A stretch of DNA of 64,000 bases from NCBI RefSeq assembly GCF_003667705.1, contig NZ_CP033019.1:682001-746000 (forward strand), given 5' to 3'. The notes under the pieces are model-generated. The model was given only the letters and a program-made list of their open reading frames with translations. It was not told where the DNA came from and searched no databases. This DNA is from Janthinobacterium agaricidamnosum. GTDB lineage: Bacteria; Pseudomonadota; Gammaproteobacteria; Burkholderiales; Burkholderiaceae_D. Below, in pieces: positions 19,787 to 29,295 of this stretch (positions are counted from its first letter, which is position 1; every line of letters begins with the position of its first letter). The translations under genes and the position numbers were made by a program.

Positions 19787-19804
19787 CGATGGGTATGCCG
19801 TGTA

Positions 19805-21025
19805 TCAGCCGTGTTTCTGGATGAATTCGCCGATCTTCGGGCAAATGATCTCGCGCCAGCGGCGGCCCGAGAAGATACCGTAGTGGCCGCATTTCGGCGC
19901 CACGAAGTCTTGCTGCATGTCGGCAGGGATGCCGGAACACAAGTCGTGTGCGGCTTGCGTCTGGCCGGCACCGGAAATGTCGTCCAGTTCGCCTTCCACG
20001 GTGAACAGGGCCACGTTCGTGATGTCTTGCGGACGCACCAGCTGACCGCCCACTTTCCACGTACCCTTCGGCAGGCTGAATTCCTGGAAAACCGTTTTAA
20101 TGGTTTCCAGGTAGTACTCGGCCGGCATGTCCAGTACGGCGTTGTACTCGTTGTAGAACTGGCGGTGGCCTTCCGCCGGCTCGTCATCGCCCGTCACCAG
20201 GTGCATGTAGAACTCGCGGTGGCTTTGCGCGTGGCGGCCCGGGTTCATGGCGATGAAGCCGGCGTGCTGCAGAAAGCCCGGATACACCTTGCGGCCAAAG
20301 CCTGGGTAGTTCGGCGGCACCGCGTAGATCACGGTGTTTTCAAACCACGAGAACTTCTTTTCCGTCGCCAGGTTGTTTACTTGCGTGGGCGAGCGGCGCG
20401 GGTCGATCGGGCCGCCCATCATCGTCATGGTTTTCGGCATGTGCGGATCTTTTGCCGTCGCCATCAGCGAGATGGCGGCCAGCACGGGCACGGTCGGTTG
20501 ACAGACGGAAATCACGTGCAAATCAGGCGCCAGCAGGCGGATGAATTCTTGCACATAATAAATGTAGTCATCGAGGTGGAACGGGCCTTCCGTCAGCGGT
20601 ACCATGCGCGCGTCCGTCCAGTCGGTGATGTAGACATCGTGCTCGGCCAGCAAGCCGCGCACGGTATCGCGCAGCAGGGTCGAGTGGTGACCGGACAGGG
20701 GGGCAACCAGCAAAACTTTGGGCTGTTGCAAGCCAGTGGCTTCTTTTTTGAAGTGAATCAGGCGGCAAAACGGTTTTGTCACGACAACGTGTTCGCGTAT
20801 GTCGACGCTCTCGCCCTGGACGAGAACGGATTTGATGTCGAATTGCGGTTTTTCGTAGTCTTTGCCAAGGCGGTACATCAGCTCGTAGCCGGCTGCGATG
20901 CGTTGCGAAAACGGGGTGTGGGCCAGAGGGGAAACCGGGTTGGTAAATAACTTGGAGGACATGTCTGCCCATTGCATCACCGGAGTGAGGAAAGAGCGTT
21001 GCAGTTCGTGCAGTTGGTAAAGCAT
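19805..21025 (-). CDS. phaZ: intracellular polyhydroxyalkanoate depolymerase
   Basis: This 406-residue protein starts MLYQLHELQRSFLTP, like the intracellular PhaZ of Cupriavidus. The nucleophile is a cysteine (C175 in VISVCQPTVP), as in that family, rather than the serine of extracellular enzymes. A C-terminal histidine lies in CGHYGIFSG. There is no signal peptide, so it acts on cytosolic PHB granules. The ATG at 21025 is preferred over one at 21073 because it gives the family start. An unlinked PHA-system gene lies at 23967. Confidence 0.92.
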   Translation of the reverse strand: MLYQLHELQRSFLTPVMQWADMSSKLFTNPVSPLAHTPFSQRIAAGYELMYRLGKDYEKPQFDIKSVLVQGESVDIREHVVVTKPFCRLIHFKKEATGLQQPKVLLVAPLSGHHSTLLRDTVRGLLAEHDVYITDWTDARMVPLTEGPFHLDDYIYYVQEFIRLLAPDLHVISVCQPTVPVLAAISLMATAKDPHMPKTMTMMGGPIDPRRSPTQVNNLATEKKFSWFENTVIYAVPPNYPGFGRKVYPGFLQHAGFIAMNPGRHAQSHREFYMHLVTGDDEPAEGHRQFYNEYNAVLDMPAEYYLETIKTVFQEFSLPKGTWKVGGQLVRPQDITNVALFTVEGELDDISGAGQTQAAHDLCSGIPADMQQDFVAPKCGHYGIFSGRRWREIICPKIGEFIQKHG

Positions 21026-21200
21026 ATAGAGTCCTTGTTTGATTCCAAGCGCCAATATCGGCTCAAATATCATAATCCAATTTTACGATATTTGTTGAGG
21101 ACAAAATGTGCTTTACCGCGCATAGGTCCACTGTTTGCGCATAGTTGTGACAGCGCGCCACAGTTACGTGGATAGAGCTGCAACGATGCTTTAAAAGCAA

Positions 21201-21226
21201 AAAAAGCAGCGTTTCCGCTGCTTTTT
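21201..21226 (-). terminator. terminator downstream of fdxA
   Basis: AAAAAGCAGCG and CGCTGCTTTTT are perfect 11-nt arms around TTTC, about 80 nt beyond the ferredoxin stop. A T-run follows on either strand. Confidence 0.75.
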
Positions 21227-21304
21227 GTCTGTTTTTTTGCCGCCACGCCCCTGCGGGGAAGAATATCCATCCCCGCCGGAATTGCCGCCGCAGCTGCCGT
21301 GCGC

Positions 21305-21628
21305 TTAGCGCACCAGCATGTCGAGCTTGTCCTTGACGTCCTTGTATTGCTCCGCTTCCGGCAAGGCAGCTTTCGTCTTGGTGATCGAAGGCCAGTTACG
21401 GGCCAGATCGACGTTGATCTTGATGAAGGCTTGCTGGTCGCCCGGCACGTCCTCTTCCGCGAAAATCGCGTTCACCGGGCACTCTGCCACGCAGACGGCG
21501 CAGTCAATACATTCGTCCGGATCGATTGCCAGGAAGTTCGGGCCTTCCCGGAAACAATCTACCGGGCAGACATCGACGCAGTCGGTATAGCGACAGGCGA
21601 TGCAGGATTCGGTGACAACGTGGGTCAT
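21305..21628 (-). CDS. fdxA: 7Fe ferredoxin, FdxA type
   Basis: This 107-residue ferredoxin carries [17 protein letters not shown], typical of a [3Fe-4S]/[4Fe-4S] pair, then [12 protein letters not shown]. The C-terminal extension (about 60-107) matches FdxA rather than short 8Fe ferredoxins. It is a soluble electron carrier; the partner is not identified. The 331 nt upstream, to the emfourin-like gene, hold its promoter region and no convincing further gene. Confidence 0.92.
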   Translation of the reverse strand: MTHVVTESCIACRYTDCVDVCPVDCFREGPNFLAIDPDECIDCAVCVAECPVNAIFAEEDVPGDQQAFIKINVDLARNWPSITKTKAALPEAEQYKDVKDKLDMLVR

Positions 21629-21935
21629 AACAGTCCTATCAATTTGGGGGAGGTGCTGTAGCGCCTGCAGGAACCTCGGCGGCGCATACTAAAGCAAAGC
21701 ATTGTATTTTAAGGCAATTCGCTATTTCTCACAAATCCCGCTTATATACAATACATATAAGCAAATTCATTTTTTGGCAGTGTCATTGCCGCGCAGAGCG
21801 GGCAATTCAGCGACTATCCGGGACGTTGCCATGAAGAACGCGGCAAGAACGCGACAGTCGCCCGATGCGGCAGGGAGCAGGGCGGGGGATGTGCTGGCTT
21901 GACGTGTGGTGTTTTTGTTTTACTCAAATCAAGAT

Positions 21936-21953
21936 CGGCACAAATAAGTGCCG
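21936..21953 (-). terminator. hairpin downstream of the emfourin-like gene (weak terminator)
   Basis: CGGCAC and GTGCCG pair around AAATAA, beginning 7 nt past the stop of the emfourin-like gene. The following bases on the minus strand (TCTTGATTTG) are not a clear T-run, so termination is only possible. Confidence 0.4.
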
Positions 21954-21959
21954 GAACAC

Positions 21960-22247
21960 TCAGGCGCTGGCGCGTATTTGCGCCAGCAATTGCTGCCATC
22001 GTGCATTTTCAGCACTGCCATCCTCGGCAAACGTGATGGTGCGGCGCGCGGTGGGCGCATCGACGGTGATCTGCCAGCGGGGAATATCGGCGCCCACCTG
22101 TTCATCCGTGGCCTGCGGCTGCGTGAAAAAGCCGCTGCTGGCCAGTGCCGCTTCCAGCCTGGGGCCAGCGGGATGGGCTTGCGTATCGATCTCATACTGT
22201 TCGCTCAGGCCGGCAAAGCCGCCGCTGCTGCGGGCTGAAATTTTCAT
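21960..22247 (-). CDS. emfourin-like metalloprotease inhibitor
   Basis: The 95-residue product starts MKISARSSGGFAG and continues with the RSxGGFAG, DT and FF...P pattern that I recognise from emfourin, the inhibitor encoded beside protealysin in Serratia. It has no signal peptide. AAGGAG sits 6 nt before the ATG, which excludes the longer open frame upstream. The neighbour upstream on the same strand, 103 nt away, encodes a zinc metalloprotease, as expected for a protease-inhibitor pair. The inhibitor role here is inferred from family and context. Confidence 0.75.
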   Translation of the reverse strand: MKISARSSGGFAGLSEQYEIDTQAHPAGPRLEAALASSGFFTQPQATDEQVGADIPRWQITVDAPTARRTITFAEDGSAENARWQQLLAQIRASA

Positions 22248-22350
22248 GCTGCTCCTTGCTGTTGTGGGTGGTGTGGGCCGCGTCATGGCCTGCCGCTGCT
22301 GCGGCTGGCCTGAAGCGGACGCGCCGGTGCGCTGCCTTGCATGGGACTGG

Positions 22351-23748
22351 TTACCGGGGACCGTAACTGCGGCACCAGGCGGCCAGCGCTTCGCGCTCCG
22401 CTTCGAGCAACTGGTCCGATTCGCTGTATTCCGCATGGTTCATGGTACCGCAGCAGGCGCGCCGGTCTTGCACGGCGCCGTCTTCGTCGACGATATCGGG
22501 GGCAAATGTCATTTGCCCCTCCTCCGTCATGGCATTGGCCTTGAGCACTTCGCGCACGGTAAAGCTGTTGCGGATAAAGTCCAGGTAGGCGCCGTTGCCG
22601 TCGGCCTGGGCGATCGTCAGCATGTGGCCGGCCACGTCGGCATAGGTGGCGGCCTGGTCCGGCGATGCCACCAGCGCGCGCAGGACCAGGCTGCGCAGGT
22701 AGTCGCCGCAGCGGTGCAGGACGGCCGCATCGTCTTCCAGCTGGGGCTGGCGTTCGTGGGCAAAGATGTCGGCCAGGATGTCGTAGATGGCGCCCGTAAA
22801 CACTTGCGAAATGGCGTGCACTTCCGTGCCCGCTTCCGACAATTTGATGTCATTGTCGGCATTACGCAAGCCATTCGGCCGGCCCAGGGCCAGGCCGAAC
22901 TGCTCGGCCAGGTCGGCCAGGAAGGTCTTGTCGTGCAGGTCGGATTTCGTTTGCGCGATCACCGCTTCCACCTGGTCCAGCTGCGACAGGGCCAGGAAGA
23001 TGGCCGTCAGGTCGCCAAACGATTCGTGCAAGCCGCCCGTTTGCGGCGGATTATTGCTGAGCAGCCAATTCGGCTTGAGGCCATCGAGCACGGCGTGCCC
23101 CGTTTCATGCGAGACGATGTCGAGCGAGCGGCAGGTGTAGACGCGCTCGGTGGCGCCGCTGGGGATGAAGTCGCCGAACTTGAGCGCCTTGTCGCTGCGG
23201 CTGTAATACGCATTCATGACGTTGGGCAAGCCATGCGGGAACACGCGCAGCGGTGCCGTATTGCTGGCGCTGTTCCATTGCCAGGGTAGGGGCGGCGCCG
23301 TGTCGTTGCTGGCCAGCGCGCGCTGGTACATGGTGAGTGTCATGCGCACGATGGCAAACGTGTGCACGGCGTCGAACTGGTCGGTATTGGGCGAGACGAT
23401 GAAGTCGCCGAAGGCATTCGGGCTGACTTGCGCGATGCCCGGTTCGCCAAACGTGATGCGCGCGTCGCGCGGGCCTTGCAGGATCAGCCCGGGCAAAAAG
23501 GCTTTACGGGTGCCCAGGTCGCTGACGGACGGATCTTGCTTCCAGATCAGCACGCGTGAACCGACGGGCACGGCGGCCAGGTTGCGCACCGTTGCCTCCG
23601 TCAGGCGGGGCGGGCCCGGCTGCAGGGTCAGTTGCGCATTCTTGCGGTGCTGGCGGTAGGGCGCCGAGGGGGTAGGGACATAGCCGACGGGCAGGGACAC
23701 GCATTTGGTCAGGACGGCTTCGACCGGCACGATGACTTTCTGGTCCAT
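22351..23748 (-). CDS. leaderless M4-like zinc metalloprotease
   Basis: This 465-residue protein has the gluzincin signature: HETGH at 214-218 (two zinc histidines and catalytic Glu) and HESFGDLTAIF at 241-251, where E242 is the likely third ligand and D246 the supporting Asp. The sequence is only distantly thermolysin-like, and no PLP-type short propeptide is obvious. No signal peptide is seen, so it is cytosolic or exported by a non-classical route. The ATG at 23748 has GGAG about 10 nt upstream; the open frame continues 88 codons further through a tandem repeat but looks non-coding. The emfourin-like gene follows. Confidence 0.78.
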   Translation of the reverse strand: MDQKVIVPVEAVLTKCVSLPVGYVPTPSAPYRQHRKNAQLTLQPGPPRLTEATVRNLAAVPVGSRVLIWKQDPSVSDLGTRKAFLPGLILQGPRDARITFGEPGIAQVSPNAFGDFIVSPNTDQFDAVHTFAIVRMTLTMYQRALASNDTAPPLPWQWNSASNTAPLRVFPHGLPNVMNAYYSRSDKALKFGDFIPSGATERVYTCRSLDIVSHETGHAVLDGLKPNWLLSNNPPQTGGLHESFGDLTAIFLALSQLDQVEAVIAQTKSDLHDKTFLADLAEQFGLALGRPNGLRNADNDIKLSEAGTEVHAISQVFTGAIYDILADIFAHERQPQLEDDAAVLHRCGDYLRSLVLRALVASPDQAATYADVAGHMLTIAQADGNGAYLDFIRNSFTVREVLKANAMTEEGQMTFAPDIVDEDGAVQDRRACCGTMNHAEYSESDQLLEAEREALAAWCRSYGPR

Positions 23749-23770
23749 GGTAGTTCTCCAAGACACGCGC

Positions 23771-23800
23771 AACTGGAACTGGAACTGGAACTGGAACTGG
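23771..23800. repeat. five tandem copies of AACTGG
   Basis: Five perfect 6-nt units lie 23-52 nt upstream of the metalloprotease start, on the 5' side of its ribosome-binding site. Such short tandem repeats can change copy number by slippage. Here a change would alter leader or promoter spacing without affecting the chosen reading frame. Confidence 0.9.
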
Positions 23801-23966
23801 AATAGTCGTCCCGCTTGGGCGCATCCGGTTTGATTCCGCGCAAACGATGCGCGGGAAGGACGGGCTTTTTTGGCCGTCCGGCGCCCGCTGCGGCCGTGCC
23901 CGCCGCATGGCGGCTGGTATGATGCTGGCCGTATTGCCCCCGTTTTTATAATAAAAGGATCGTTTG

Positions 23967-24251
23967 ATGGCGGATATAAATATAGTTCAGCAACATAAGC
24001 TGACAGCAGCAAAGGCGCGCGAAGCGGCGCAGCAAGTGGCCGACAAGCTGGCCCAGGAATATGACCTGGCGTGCGCCTGGGATGGCGATGTGCTGCGCTT
24101 CGAGCGCAGCGGTGTCGATGGTTCGCTGACCCTGGAAAAAGAGCAGGCGCAACTGCAAATCAAGCTGGGTTTCATGCTCAGCGCCTTCGCCTCCACGATT
24201 GAAGGCAAGATCGCCGAGAAAATGCGCAAGGTGTTTACCGAAGCAGTTTGA
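23967..24251 (+). CDS. polyhydroxyalkanoic acid system family protein
   Basis: This 94-residue protein begins MADINIVQQHKLTAAKAREAAQQVADKLAQEY, matching the small PHA_gran_rgn family found with PHA granule genes. It is soluble and amphipathic. AAGGA lies 8 nt before the ATG. It is divergent from the metalloprotease. The exact role of the family is not settled; association with granules or their regulation is assumed. Confidence 0.8.
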   Translation: MADINIVQQHKLTAAKAREAAQQVADKLAQEYDLACAWDGDVLRFERSGVDGSLTLEKEQAQLQIKLGFMLSAFASTIEGKIAEKMRKVFTEAV

Positions 24252-24429
24252 TGGCATTTGGCCCGCTTGTCTGGCGCCCTGTTTGGTGCTAGTGAGCATG
24301 TCGCGGCGATGGGCGAAAAGACGATGAAAACATGTCGCTTTTCGCCTTTTTTACGTCCGACTGTACGCTGGCGAACATTGCTAGCACATTTCTATTTGGA
24401 AAGCCATTGGACTTTGATGGCTTTTTGCA

Positions 24430-24591
24430 TTATACTTGAGTCATATTTACAACAGCTACACCGCGTTTCACCTTCTGCTTCGCAGTACTCTCCGCTCGCT
24501 GAGTGGTGAATAATTCTTCGGGTTTTACACCCGCATCCAGTTTAAAAGTAGCTTGGTCGATTTTTTTTCGGTCAAATACATTTGGTGCCAT
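24430..24591 (-). CDS. possible small lysine-rich protein (hypothetical)
   Basis: An open frame of 53 codons starts MAPNVFDRKKIDQATFKLDA and ends VVNMTQV. Composition is protein-like, hydrophilic and charged, with lower GC than neighbouring genes. I recognise no family and see no strong ribosome-binding site. It occupies part of the 585-nt gap between the PHA-system gene and proV; the rest of that gap (24252-24429 and 24592-24836) shows nothing else I can name. Confidence 0.3.
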   Translation of the reverse strand: MAPNVFDRKKIDQATFKLDAGVKPEELFTTQRAESTAKQKVKRGVAVVNMTQV

Positions 24592-24836
24592 GTATTTGCA
24601 TGGCGCTAGCGTTGTTAAAAGTCCTGAACCACAGCCTCTTTTAGCACGCACACGGCACCCCGGCACCGGCTTTGGCCATCCGCTGGTCACACGCGTGTCA
24701 CCCCCTGTTTCCTGTCGCTCCCGTGCGCATTGTGCGCCGTGGCGTAGCCGACGCAACAGGGTTTGCTGATTCCCGCCGCAAGCTAGCAGGCTTGCTGGGT
24801 TTCAATCCATTCGTCAAATCGAGGGAGAACCACATC

Positions 24837-26069
24837 GTGGCAAAACAAATCATTATCGACCATGTGTTCAAAGTGTTCGGCGACAAGCCAGAAGAAGCAC
24901 TTGAACTCGTCCGTCAGGGCGCCAGCAAGCAGGACATCCTGGCCAAGACCGACTGCACCATCGGCGTCTTCGACGCCACCTTTACCATTGAGGCGGGCGA
25001 GATTTTCGTCATCATGGGCCTGTCCGGTTCGGGCAAGTCGACCCTGGTGCGCATGCTGAACCGCCTGATCGAGCCCACCGCCGGCCGCATCCTGATCGAC
25101 GGCAACGACATCAATACCTTGCCGGACGCCCAGCTGCGCGCCCTGCGCCGCAAGGATATCAGCATGGTGTTCCAGTCGTTCGCGCTGCTGCCGCAAATTA
25201 CCGTGCTCGACAACACTGCCTTCGGCATGGAACTGGCCGGCATGCCCAAGGCCGAGCGCCATGCGCTGGCCCAGCAAGCGCTGGAACAGGTGGGCCTGGA
25301 CGGCTACGGCGCCAGCTATCCCGACGAATTGTCGGGCGGCATGCAGCAGCGCGTGGGCCTGGCCCGTGCGCTGGCTTGCGATCCATCGATTTTGCTGATG
25401 GATGAAGCGTTTTCCGCGCTCGATCCGATTATCCGTACGGAAATGCAATCGGAACTGCTGCGTTTGCAGCAAATCAAGCGCCGCACCATCGTCTTCATTT
25501 CGCATGACCTCGATGAAGCCATGCGCATCGGCGACCGCGTCGCCATCATGAAAGACGGTCACGTGGTGCAAGTGGGCACGCCGGAAGAAATCCTGCGCAA
25601 GCCGGCCAACGATTATGTGCGCAACTTCGTGCGCGGCGTCGATGCGGCGGCCGTCTTCAAGGCCAGCGATATTGCCCGCAAGAGCCAGATCGTCGTATCG
25701 GAATCGCCGAGCCGCGGTTCGCGCGCCGCGCTGTCGATGCTGGAAGAGCAGGATCGCGCGTTTGCCTACGTCGTCAATCCACAGCGCAAGTTCCTCGGCG
25801 TCGTCTCGGCCGATTCGCTGCGCAGTGCGCTCGACGGCCATGTGGGGCCGCTGGGCCTGGCCCATGCCTATCTGCCCGACGTGCAGACCATCGATGCAGA
25901 CGAGCCCGTCGCCGGCCTGTTCGGCCAGGTGGCGCAACTACCTTACGCCGTCCCTGTGGTGGCCAATGACGGCAGCTTCCGCGGCGCCATCAGCAAGACG
26001 ACCTTGCTGAAGTTCCTCGACCGCGACACGCCAGCCATAGCCGAACAACAACAGAAAGGACAAGCATGA
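24837..26069 (+). CDS. proV: glycine betaine/proline ABC transporter ATP-binding protein
   Basis: This 410-residue ATPase starts at GTG 24837 with GGGAG upstream; the frame is open further upstream but without family sequence. Walker A is GLSGSGKST, the signature is LSGGMQQR, and Walker B is [13 protein letters not shown]. The N-terminal extension (about 1-45) and C-terminal CBS-like region (about 280-395) match ProV/OpuAA. Its stop overlaps the proW start (ATGA). It powers compatible-solute import. Confidence 0.92.
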   Translation: MAKQIIIDHVFKVFGDKPEEALELVRQGASKQDILAKTDCTIGVFDATFTIEAGEIFVIMGLSGSGKSTLVRMLNRLIEPTAGRILIDGNDINTLPDAQLRALRRKDISMVFQSFALLPQITVLDNTAFGMELAGMPKAERHALAQQALEQVGLDGYGASYPDELSGGMQQRVGLARALACDPSILLMDEAFSALDPIIRTEMQSELLRLQQIKRRTIVFISHDLDEAMRIGDRVAIMKDGHVVQVGTPEEILRKPANDYVRNFVRGVDAAAVFKASDIARKSQIVVSESPSRGSRAALSMLEEQDRAFAYVVNPQRKFLGVVSADSLRSALDGHVGPLGLAHAYLPDVQTIDADEPVAGLFGQVAQLPYAVPVVANDGSFRGAISKTTLLKFLDRDTPAIAEQQQKGQA

Positions 26070-27169
26070 ACCCAAGCACCGTTTCCACAGTAGAACCTGT
26101 TGTTGAACAGGCCGCCCAGATCAATCCCTGGGCGCTGACGCCCCCCACCGACGCCAGCACCGCCTGGCTCGACGCCGCCGCGCCTGCCGTGCAGCCGGAA
26201 CATGCGGCCGGCTTTCACCTGACGCAGATTTTCGACGGCTCGCTGCCGCTGGAAAGCTGGATCAACCAGGGCCTGGGCTGGGTCGTCGCGCATTTCCGCC
26301 CGTTCTTCCAGGCCGTGCGTGCGCCGATCGACAGCGTGCTGTCCGGCGTGGAAGGCGTGCTGCTGGCCGCTCCGTCGCTGACGGTGATCGCCATCATCGG
26401 CTTGCTGGCGTGGCAATTTACGAGCCGCACCCTGGCCATCGGCACCGTGCTGGCGCTGCTGCTCGTGTCGATGCTGGGCATCTGGCCGGAAGCCATGACG
26501 ACCCTGTCGCTGGTGTTGACGTCGCTGGCCTTCTGCCTGGCCATCGGTTTGCCGCTCGGTATTTTCCTTGCCAGCAGCGACCGCGCACAGAATATCCTGC
26601 GCCCCTTGCTCGACGCCATGCAGACGACGCCTGCCTTCGTCTACCTGGTGCCGGTGGTGATGCTGTTCGGTATCGGTAATGCGCCGGGCGTGATCGTCAC
26701 GATCATCTTTGCCCTGCCGCCGCTGGTGCGTTTGACCAACCTCGGCATCCGCCAGGTGCGTCCCGACCTGATCGAAGCGGCCCGCGCCTACGGTGCCTCG
26801 CCGTGGCAGTTGTTGACCCGCGTGCAGTTTCCGCTGGCCATGCCGTCCATCATGGCCGGTATCAACCAGTCGCTGATGCTGTCGCTGTCGATGGTCGTGA
26901 TCGCTTCGATGATCGCCGTGGGCGGCCTGGGCCAGATGGTATTGCGCGGCATCGGCCGCCTGGACATGGGCCTGGCAACGGTGGGGGGGCTCGGTATCGT
27001 GCTGCTGGCCATCACCCTGGATCGCTTGACGCAAGCGATGGGCCAGCCACGCCGCGGCGTGCGCCACTGGTACCAGACGGGTCCCGCCGGTTTCGTGCTG
27101 CGCCTGGTGCGCGGCAACACGGAGAAAAATAATGTTGAACAGCAAGCAACGCTGGCCAACGCACAATAA
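26066..27169 (+). CDS. proW: glycine betaine/proline ABC transporter permease
   Basis: The 367-residue inner-membrane protein has a long N-terminal region (about 1-95) as in ProW, then about seven membrane segments. The ABC permease EAA-like loop is visible around [19 protein letters not shown]. It is coupled to proV by a 4-nt overlap and to proX by a 12-nt gap. The C-terminus is hydrophilic. Confidence 0.92.
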   Translation: MNPSTVSTVEPVVEQAAQINPWALTPPTDASTAWLDAAAPAVQPEHAAGFHLTQIFDGSLPLESWINQGLGWVVAHFRPFFQAVRAPIDSVLSGVEGVLLAAPSLTVIAIIGLLAWQFTSRTLAIGTVLALLLVSMLGIWPEAMTTLSLVLTSLAFCLAIGLPLGIFLASSDRAQNILRPLLDAMQTTPAFVYLVPVVMLFGIGNAPGVIVTIIFALPPLVRLTNLGIRQVRPDLIEAARAYGASPWQLLTRVQFPLAMPSIMAGINQSLMLSLSMVVIASMIAVGGLGQMVLRGIGRLDMGLATVGGLGIVLLAITLDRLTQAMGQPRRGVRHWYQTGPAGFVLRLVRGNTEKNNVEQQATLANAQ

Positions 27170-27181
27170 GAAAGGATTTAC

Positions 27182-28240
27182 ATGCATCAAATTGACAATT
27201 TTAAAGTGACGCAAAAATCGCAACGCAAGTTCCAGCTGTTTTCCGCCCTGGCCATCGCCGCCATGGCCCTGACCACCAGCCTGGCCATGGCGCAGGCGCC
27301 GGCCGCAACGGCTGACGCGCTGCCCGGCAAGGGCGTCAAGGTGCAGCCGCTGCAAAGCTCGATTGCGGAAGAAACCTTCCAGACCATGCTGGTCGACAAG
27401 GCCCTGGAAAAGCTCGGCTACGAAGTGCAGCCGATCAAGGAAGTGGAATACCCGACCGCGCATATCGCCATCGCCAACGGCGACGCCACCTTCATGGCTG
27501 TGCACTGGGACCCGATGCACAAGGATTTCTATAACAATGCGGGCGGCGACGCCAAGTTGTCGCGCACGGGCCAGTATGCGGGTCCTGCGGCGCAAGGTTA
27601 TCTGATCGACAAGGCGACTGCCGAGAAATACAACATCACGAATATCGACCAGTTGCGCGATCCCACCCTGGCCAAGCTGTTCGACCACGATGGCGACGGC
27701 AAGGCCGATTTGACGGGCTGCAACCCGGGCTGGGGCTGCGAAGCGCTGATCGAGAACCACATGGATGCGTACAAACTGCGCGAAACGGTAACGCACGTGC
27801 AGGGCAGCTATGCGGCCCTGATCGCCGACACCCTGGGCCGCTACAAGCGTGGCGAGCCTATCCTGTACTACACGTGGACGCCGTACTGGGTCAGCGGCGT
27901 GCTGGTGCCGGGCAAGGACGTGGTCTGGCTGAAAGTGCCGTTCTCGGCCAATCCCGACAAGGTGAACACCCGCCTCGACGATGGCAGCGACTACGGTTTT
28001 GCCGTCAACACGGCGCGCATCGTATCGAACAAGGCCTGGGCGGAGAAAAATCCGGCCGCGGCCAAGCTGTTCGAAGTGATGCAATTGCCCGTGGCCGACA
28101 TCAATGCGCAGAACGAGCGCATGCGCCGCGGCGAAAACACGCAGTCCGATATCGCCCGCCATACGGCCGGCTGGATCAAGTATCACCAGCAAAAGTTTGA
28201 CGGCTGGATCGCGCAAGCGCTGGCGGCGGCAAAAAAGTAA
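27182..28240 (+). CDS. proX: glycine betaine/proline-binding periplasmic protein
   Basis: The 352-residue product has a signal peptide (about 1-39, ending SLAMAQA) and an OpuAC-type binding domain. Aromatic residues in [15 protein letters not shown] and [11 protein letters not shown] resemble the tryptophan cage that binds quaternary ammonium groups. A terminator hairpin follows. Expression is probably osmotically controlled, which the sequence does not show directly. Confidence 0.92.
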   Translation: MHQIDNFKVTQKSQRKFQLFSALAIAAMALTTSLAMAQAPAATADALPGKGVKVQPLQSSIAEETFQTMLVDKALEKLGYEVQPIKEVEYPTAHIAIANGDATFMAVHWDPMHKDFYNNAGGDAKLSRTGQYAGPAAQGYLIDKATAEKYNITNIDQLRDPTLAKLFDHDGDGKADLTGCNPGWGCEALIENHMDAYKLRETVTHVQGSYAALIADTLGRYKRGEPILYYTWTPYWVSGVLVPGKDVVWLKVPFSANPDKVNTRLDDGSDYGFAVNTARIVSNKAWAEKNPAAAKLFEVMQLPVADINAQNERMRRGENTQSDIARHTAGWIKYHQQKFDGWIAQALAAAKK

Positions 28241-28267
28241 ATTACGGCTGATACAGGCGTAAAAAGA

Positions 28268-28294
28268 GTGGCTACCGGTTTGATAGCCACTTTT
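28268..28294 (+). terminator. terminator after proX
   Basis: GTGGCTA and TAGCCAC pair around a 9-nt loop and are followed by TTTT, 28 nt past the proX stop. Confidence 0.7.
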
Positions 28295-28331
28295 GCGTTA
28301 ACAGCCTGTTTTTGTGGTTTTTGGTGAGTTT

Positions 28332-28793
28332 TCAGCCGTTTTCGGCCAGTTTCAGGTGCAAAATGGGGAAAGGCTTGCCAAAGGGGTCGCATTCCGACCG
28401 GTTTTCCCCGATAAAACCCAGGTGGCGGTAAAAGCCGTGCGCTTGCGTGTTGTGCTCATTGACGTCGACGGCCGTGGCGCCCAAGGCCGTGATGGCGTAC
28501 TGGACCAGCGTGCGGCCGGCGCCGCTGCCGCGTTGATCGGGATGCACGAACAGCATCTCGATCTTGGCGTGCTCGACGCACAGGAAGGCGTACGGGACAC
28601 TGTTGGCATCGCGTAGCACGTGAAGCCGATGGTCCGCCGTCACCCTGGCCAGCTCATCGCGAACGAAGGGCATGAGGAAAGCGATATCGCTGTCGGCGAG
28701 GAAATCGTGGGTGGCGCGTACGGACAGGTGCCAGACGTCGAACAAACGGGGCAGGTCGGCGGCATGGGCCAGGGAAATCGGTGATGGTGTCAT
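28332..28793 (-). CDS. GNAT-family acetyltransferase
   Basis: This 153-residue protein has the acetyl-CoA-binding motif A (IEMLFVHPDQRGSGAGRTL) and a C-terminal HGFYRHLGF, typical of GNAT enzymes; the whole resembles the YjaB-like group. The acceptor substrate is unknown. It stands between the proX terminator and the acyl-CoA-binding protein gene on the same strand. Confidence 0.85.
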   Translation of the reverse strand: MTPSPISLAHAADLPRLFDVWHLSVRATHDFLADSDIAFLMPFVRDELARVTADHRLHVLRDANSVPYAFLCVEHAKIEMLFVHPDQRGSGAGRTLVQYAITALGATAVDVNEHNTQAHGFYRHLGFIGENRSECDPFGKPFPILHLKLAENG

Positions 28794-28840
28794 GCGGAAA
28801 TAATAACATTGCCCCGGGCTGTGCCGGGGCAGGGGGATGA

Positions 28841-29095
28841 TCAGTCCTTCAAGTCTTCGATCAGGTCGATGTATTGCTGCTGCGCATCTTCCTTCGACGT
28901 GCCGGCCAGGGCTGCCCAGGCATCGAACTTGGCGCGGTTGACGAAGTCGGTCATGCCGGGGCGCTCGCCCGTGGCGTCGCCGCTCGAGGCTTGCTTGAAC
29001 AAGGCGTAGATTTTCAGCAAGGTCATATTGTCCGGACGCTCGGACAGGGTCTTGGAATCGAGCTGCGCTTGGTCGAATTGCTCTTGTAAACTCAT
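28841..29095 (-). CDS. acyl-CoA-binding protein
   Basis: The 84-residue all-helical protein shows the ACBP pattern: NMTLLKIYALFKQASSGDATGERPG followed by AKFDAWAALAGTSKEDAQQQYI. These small proteins bind medium- and long-chain acyl-CoA in the cytosol. Length matches eukaryotic and bacterial ACBP. It is not obviously in an operon. The next 200 nt before the FKBP gene hold only that gene's terminator. Confidence 0.92.
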   Translation of the reverse strand: MSLQEQFDQAQLDSKTLSERPDNMTLLKIYALFKQASSGDATGERPGMTDFVNRAKFDAWAALAGTSKEDAQQQYIDLIEDLKD

Positions 29096-29230
29096 GATGG
29101 CTCCTGTGTGCTGATGGAATCGCTGGAAAAGTGCGGCAGGCGCGGCGGAGTGGCCACCGTGCGTGCTGCAGTGCCTGACATCATAGTGAAAAAAGCGCGC
29201 CGTGCATTAGAGGACACACTCAAAACAAAA

Positions 29231-29260
29231 GCGCCGCCGCTGAATGAACAGGGGCGGCGC
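29231..29260 (-). terminator. terminator of the FKBP gene
   Basis: GCGCCGCC and GGCGGCGC pair around a 14-nt loop; on the minus strand the stem is followed by TTTTGTTTTG. Confidence 0.75.
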
Positions 29261-29295
29261 CAGGTACAGTCGCTCGAGCGCTGTGGAGTCTGTTC

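Noticed and set aside
23749..24012. 88-codon upstream extension of the metalloprotease with a Gln-Phe repeat
   Set aside because: A good ribosome-binding site and family sequence begin at 23748; the extension runs through tandem repeats and overlaps the divergent PHA-system gene.
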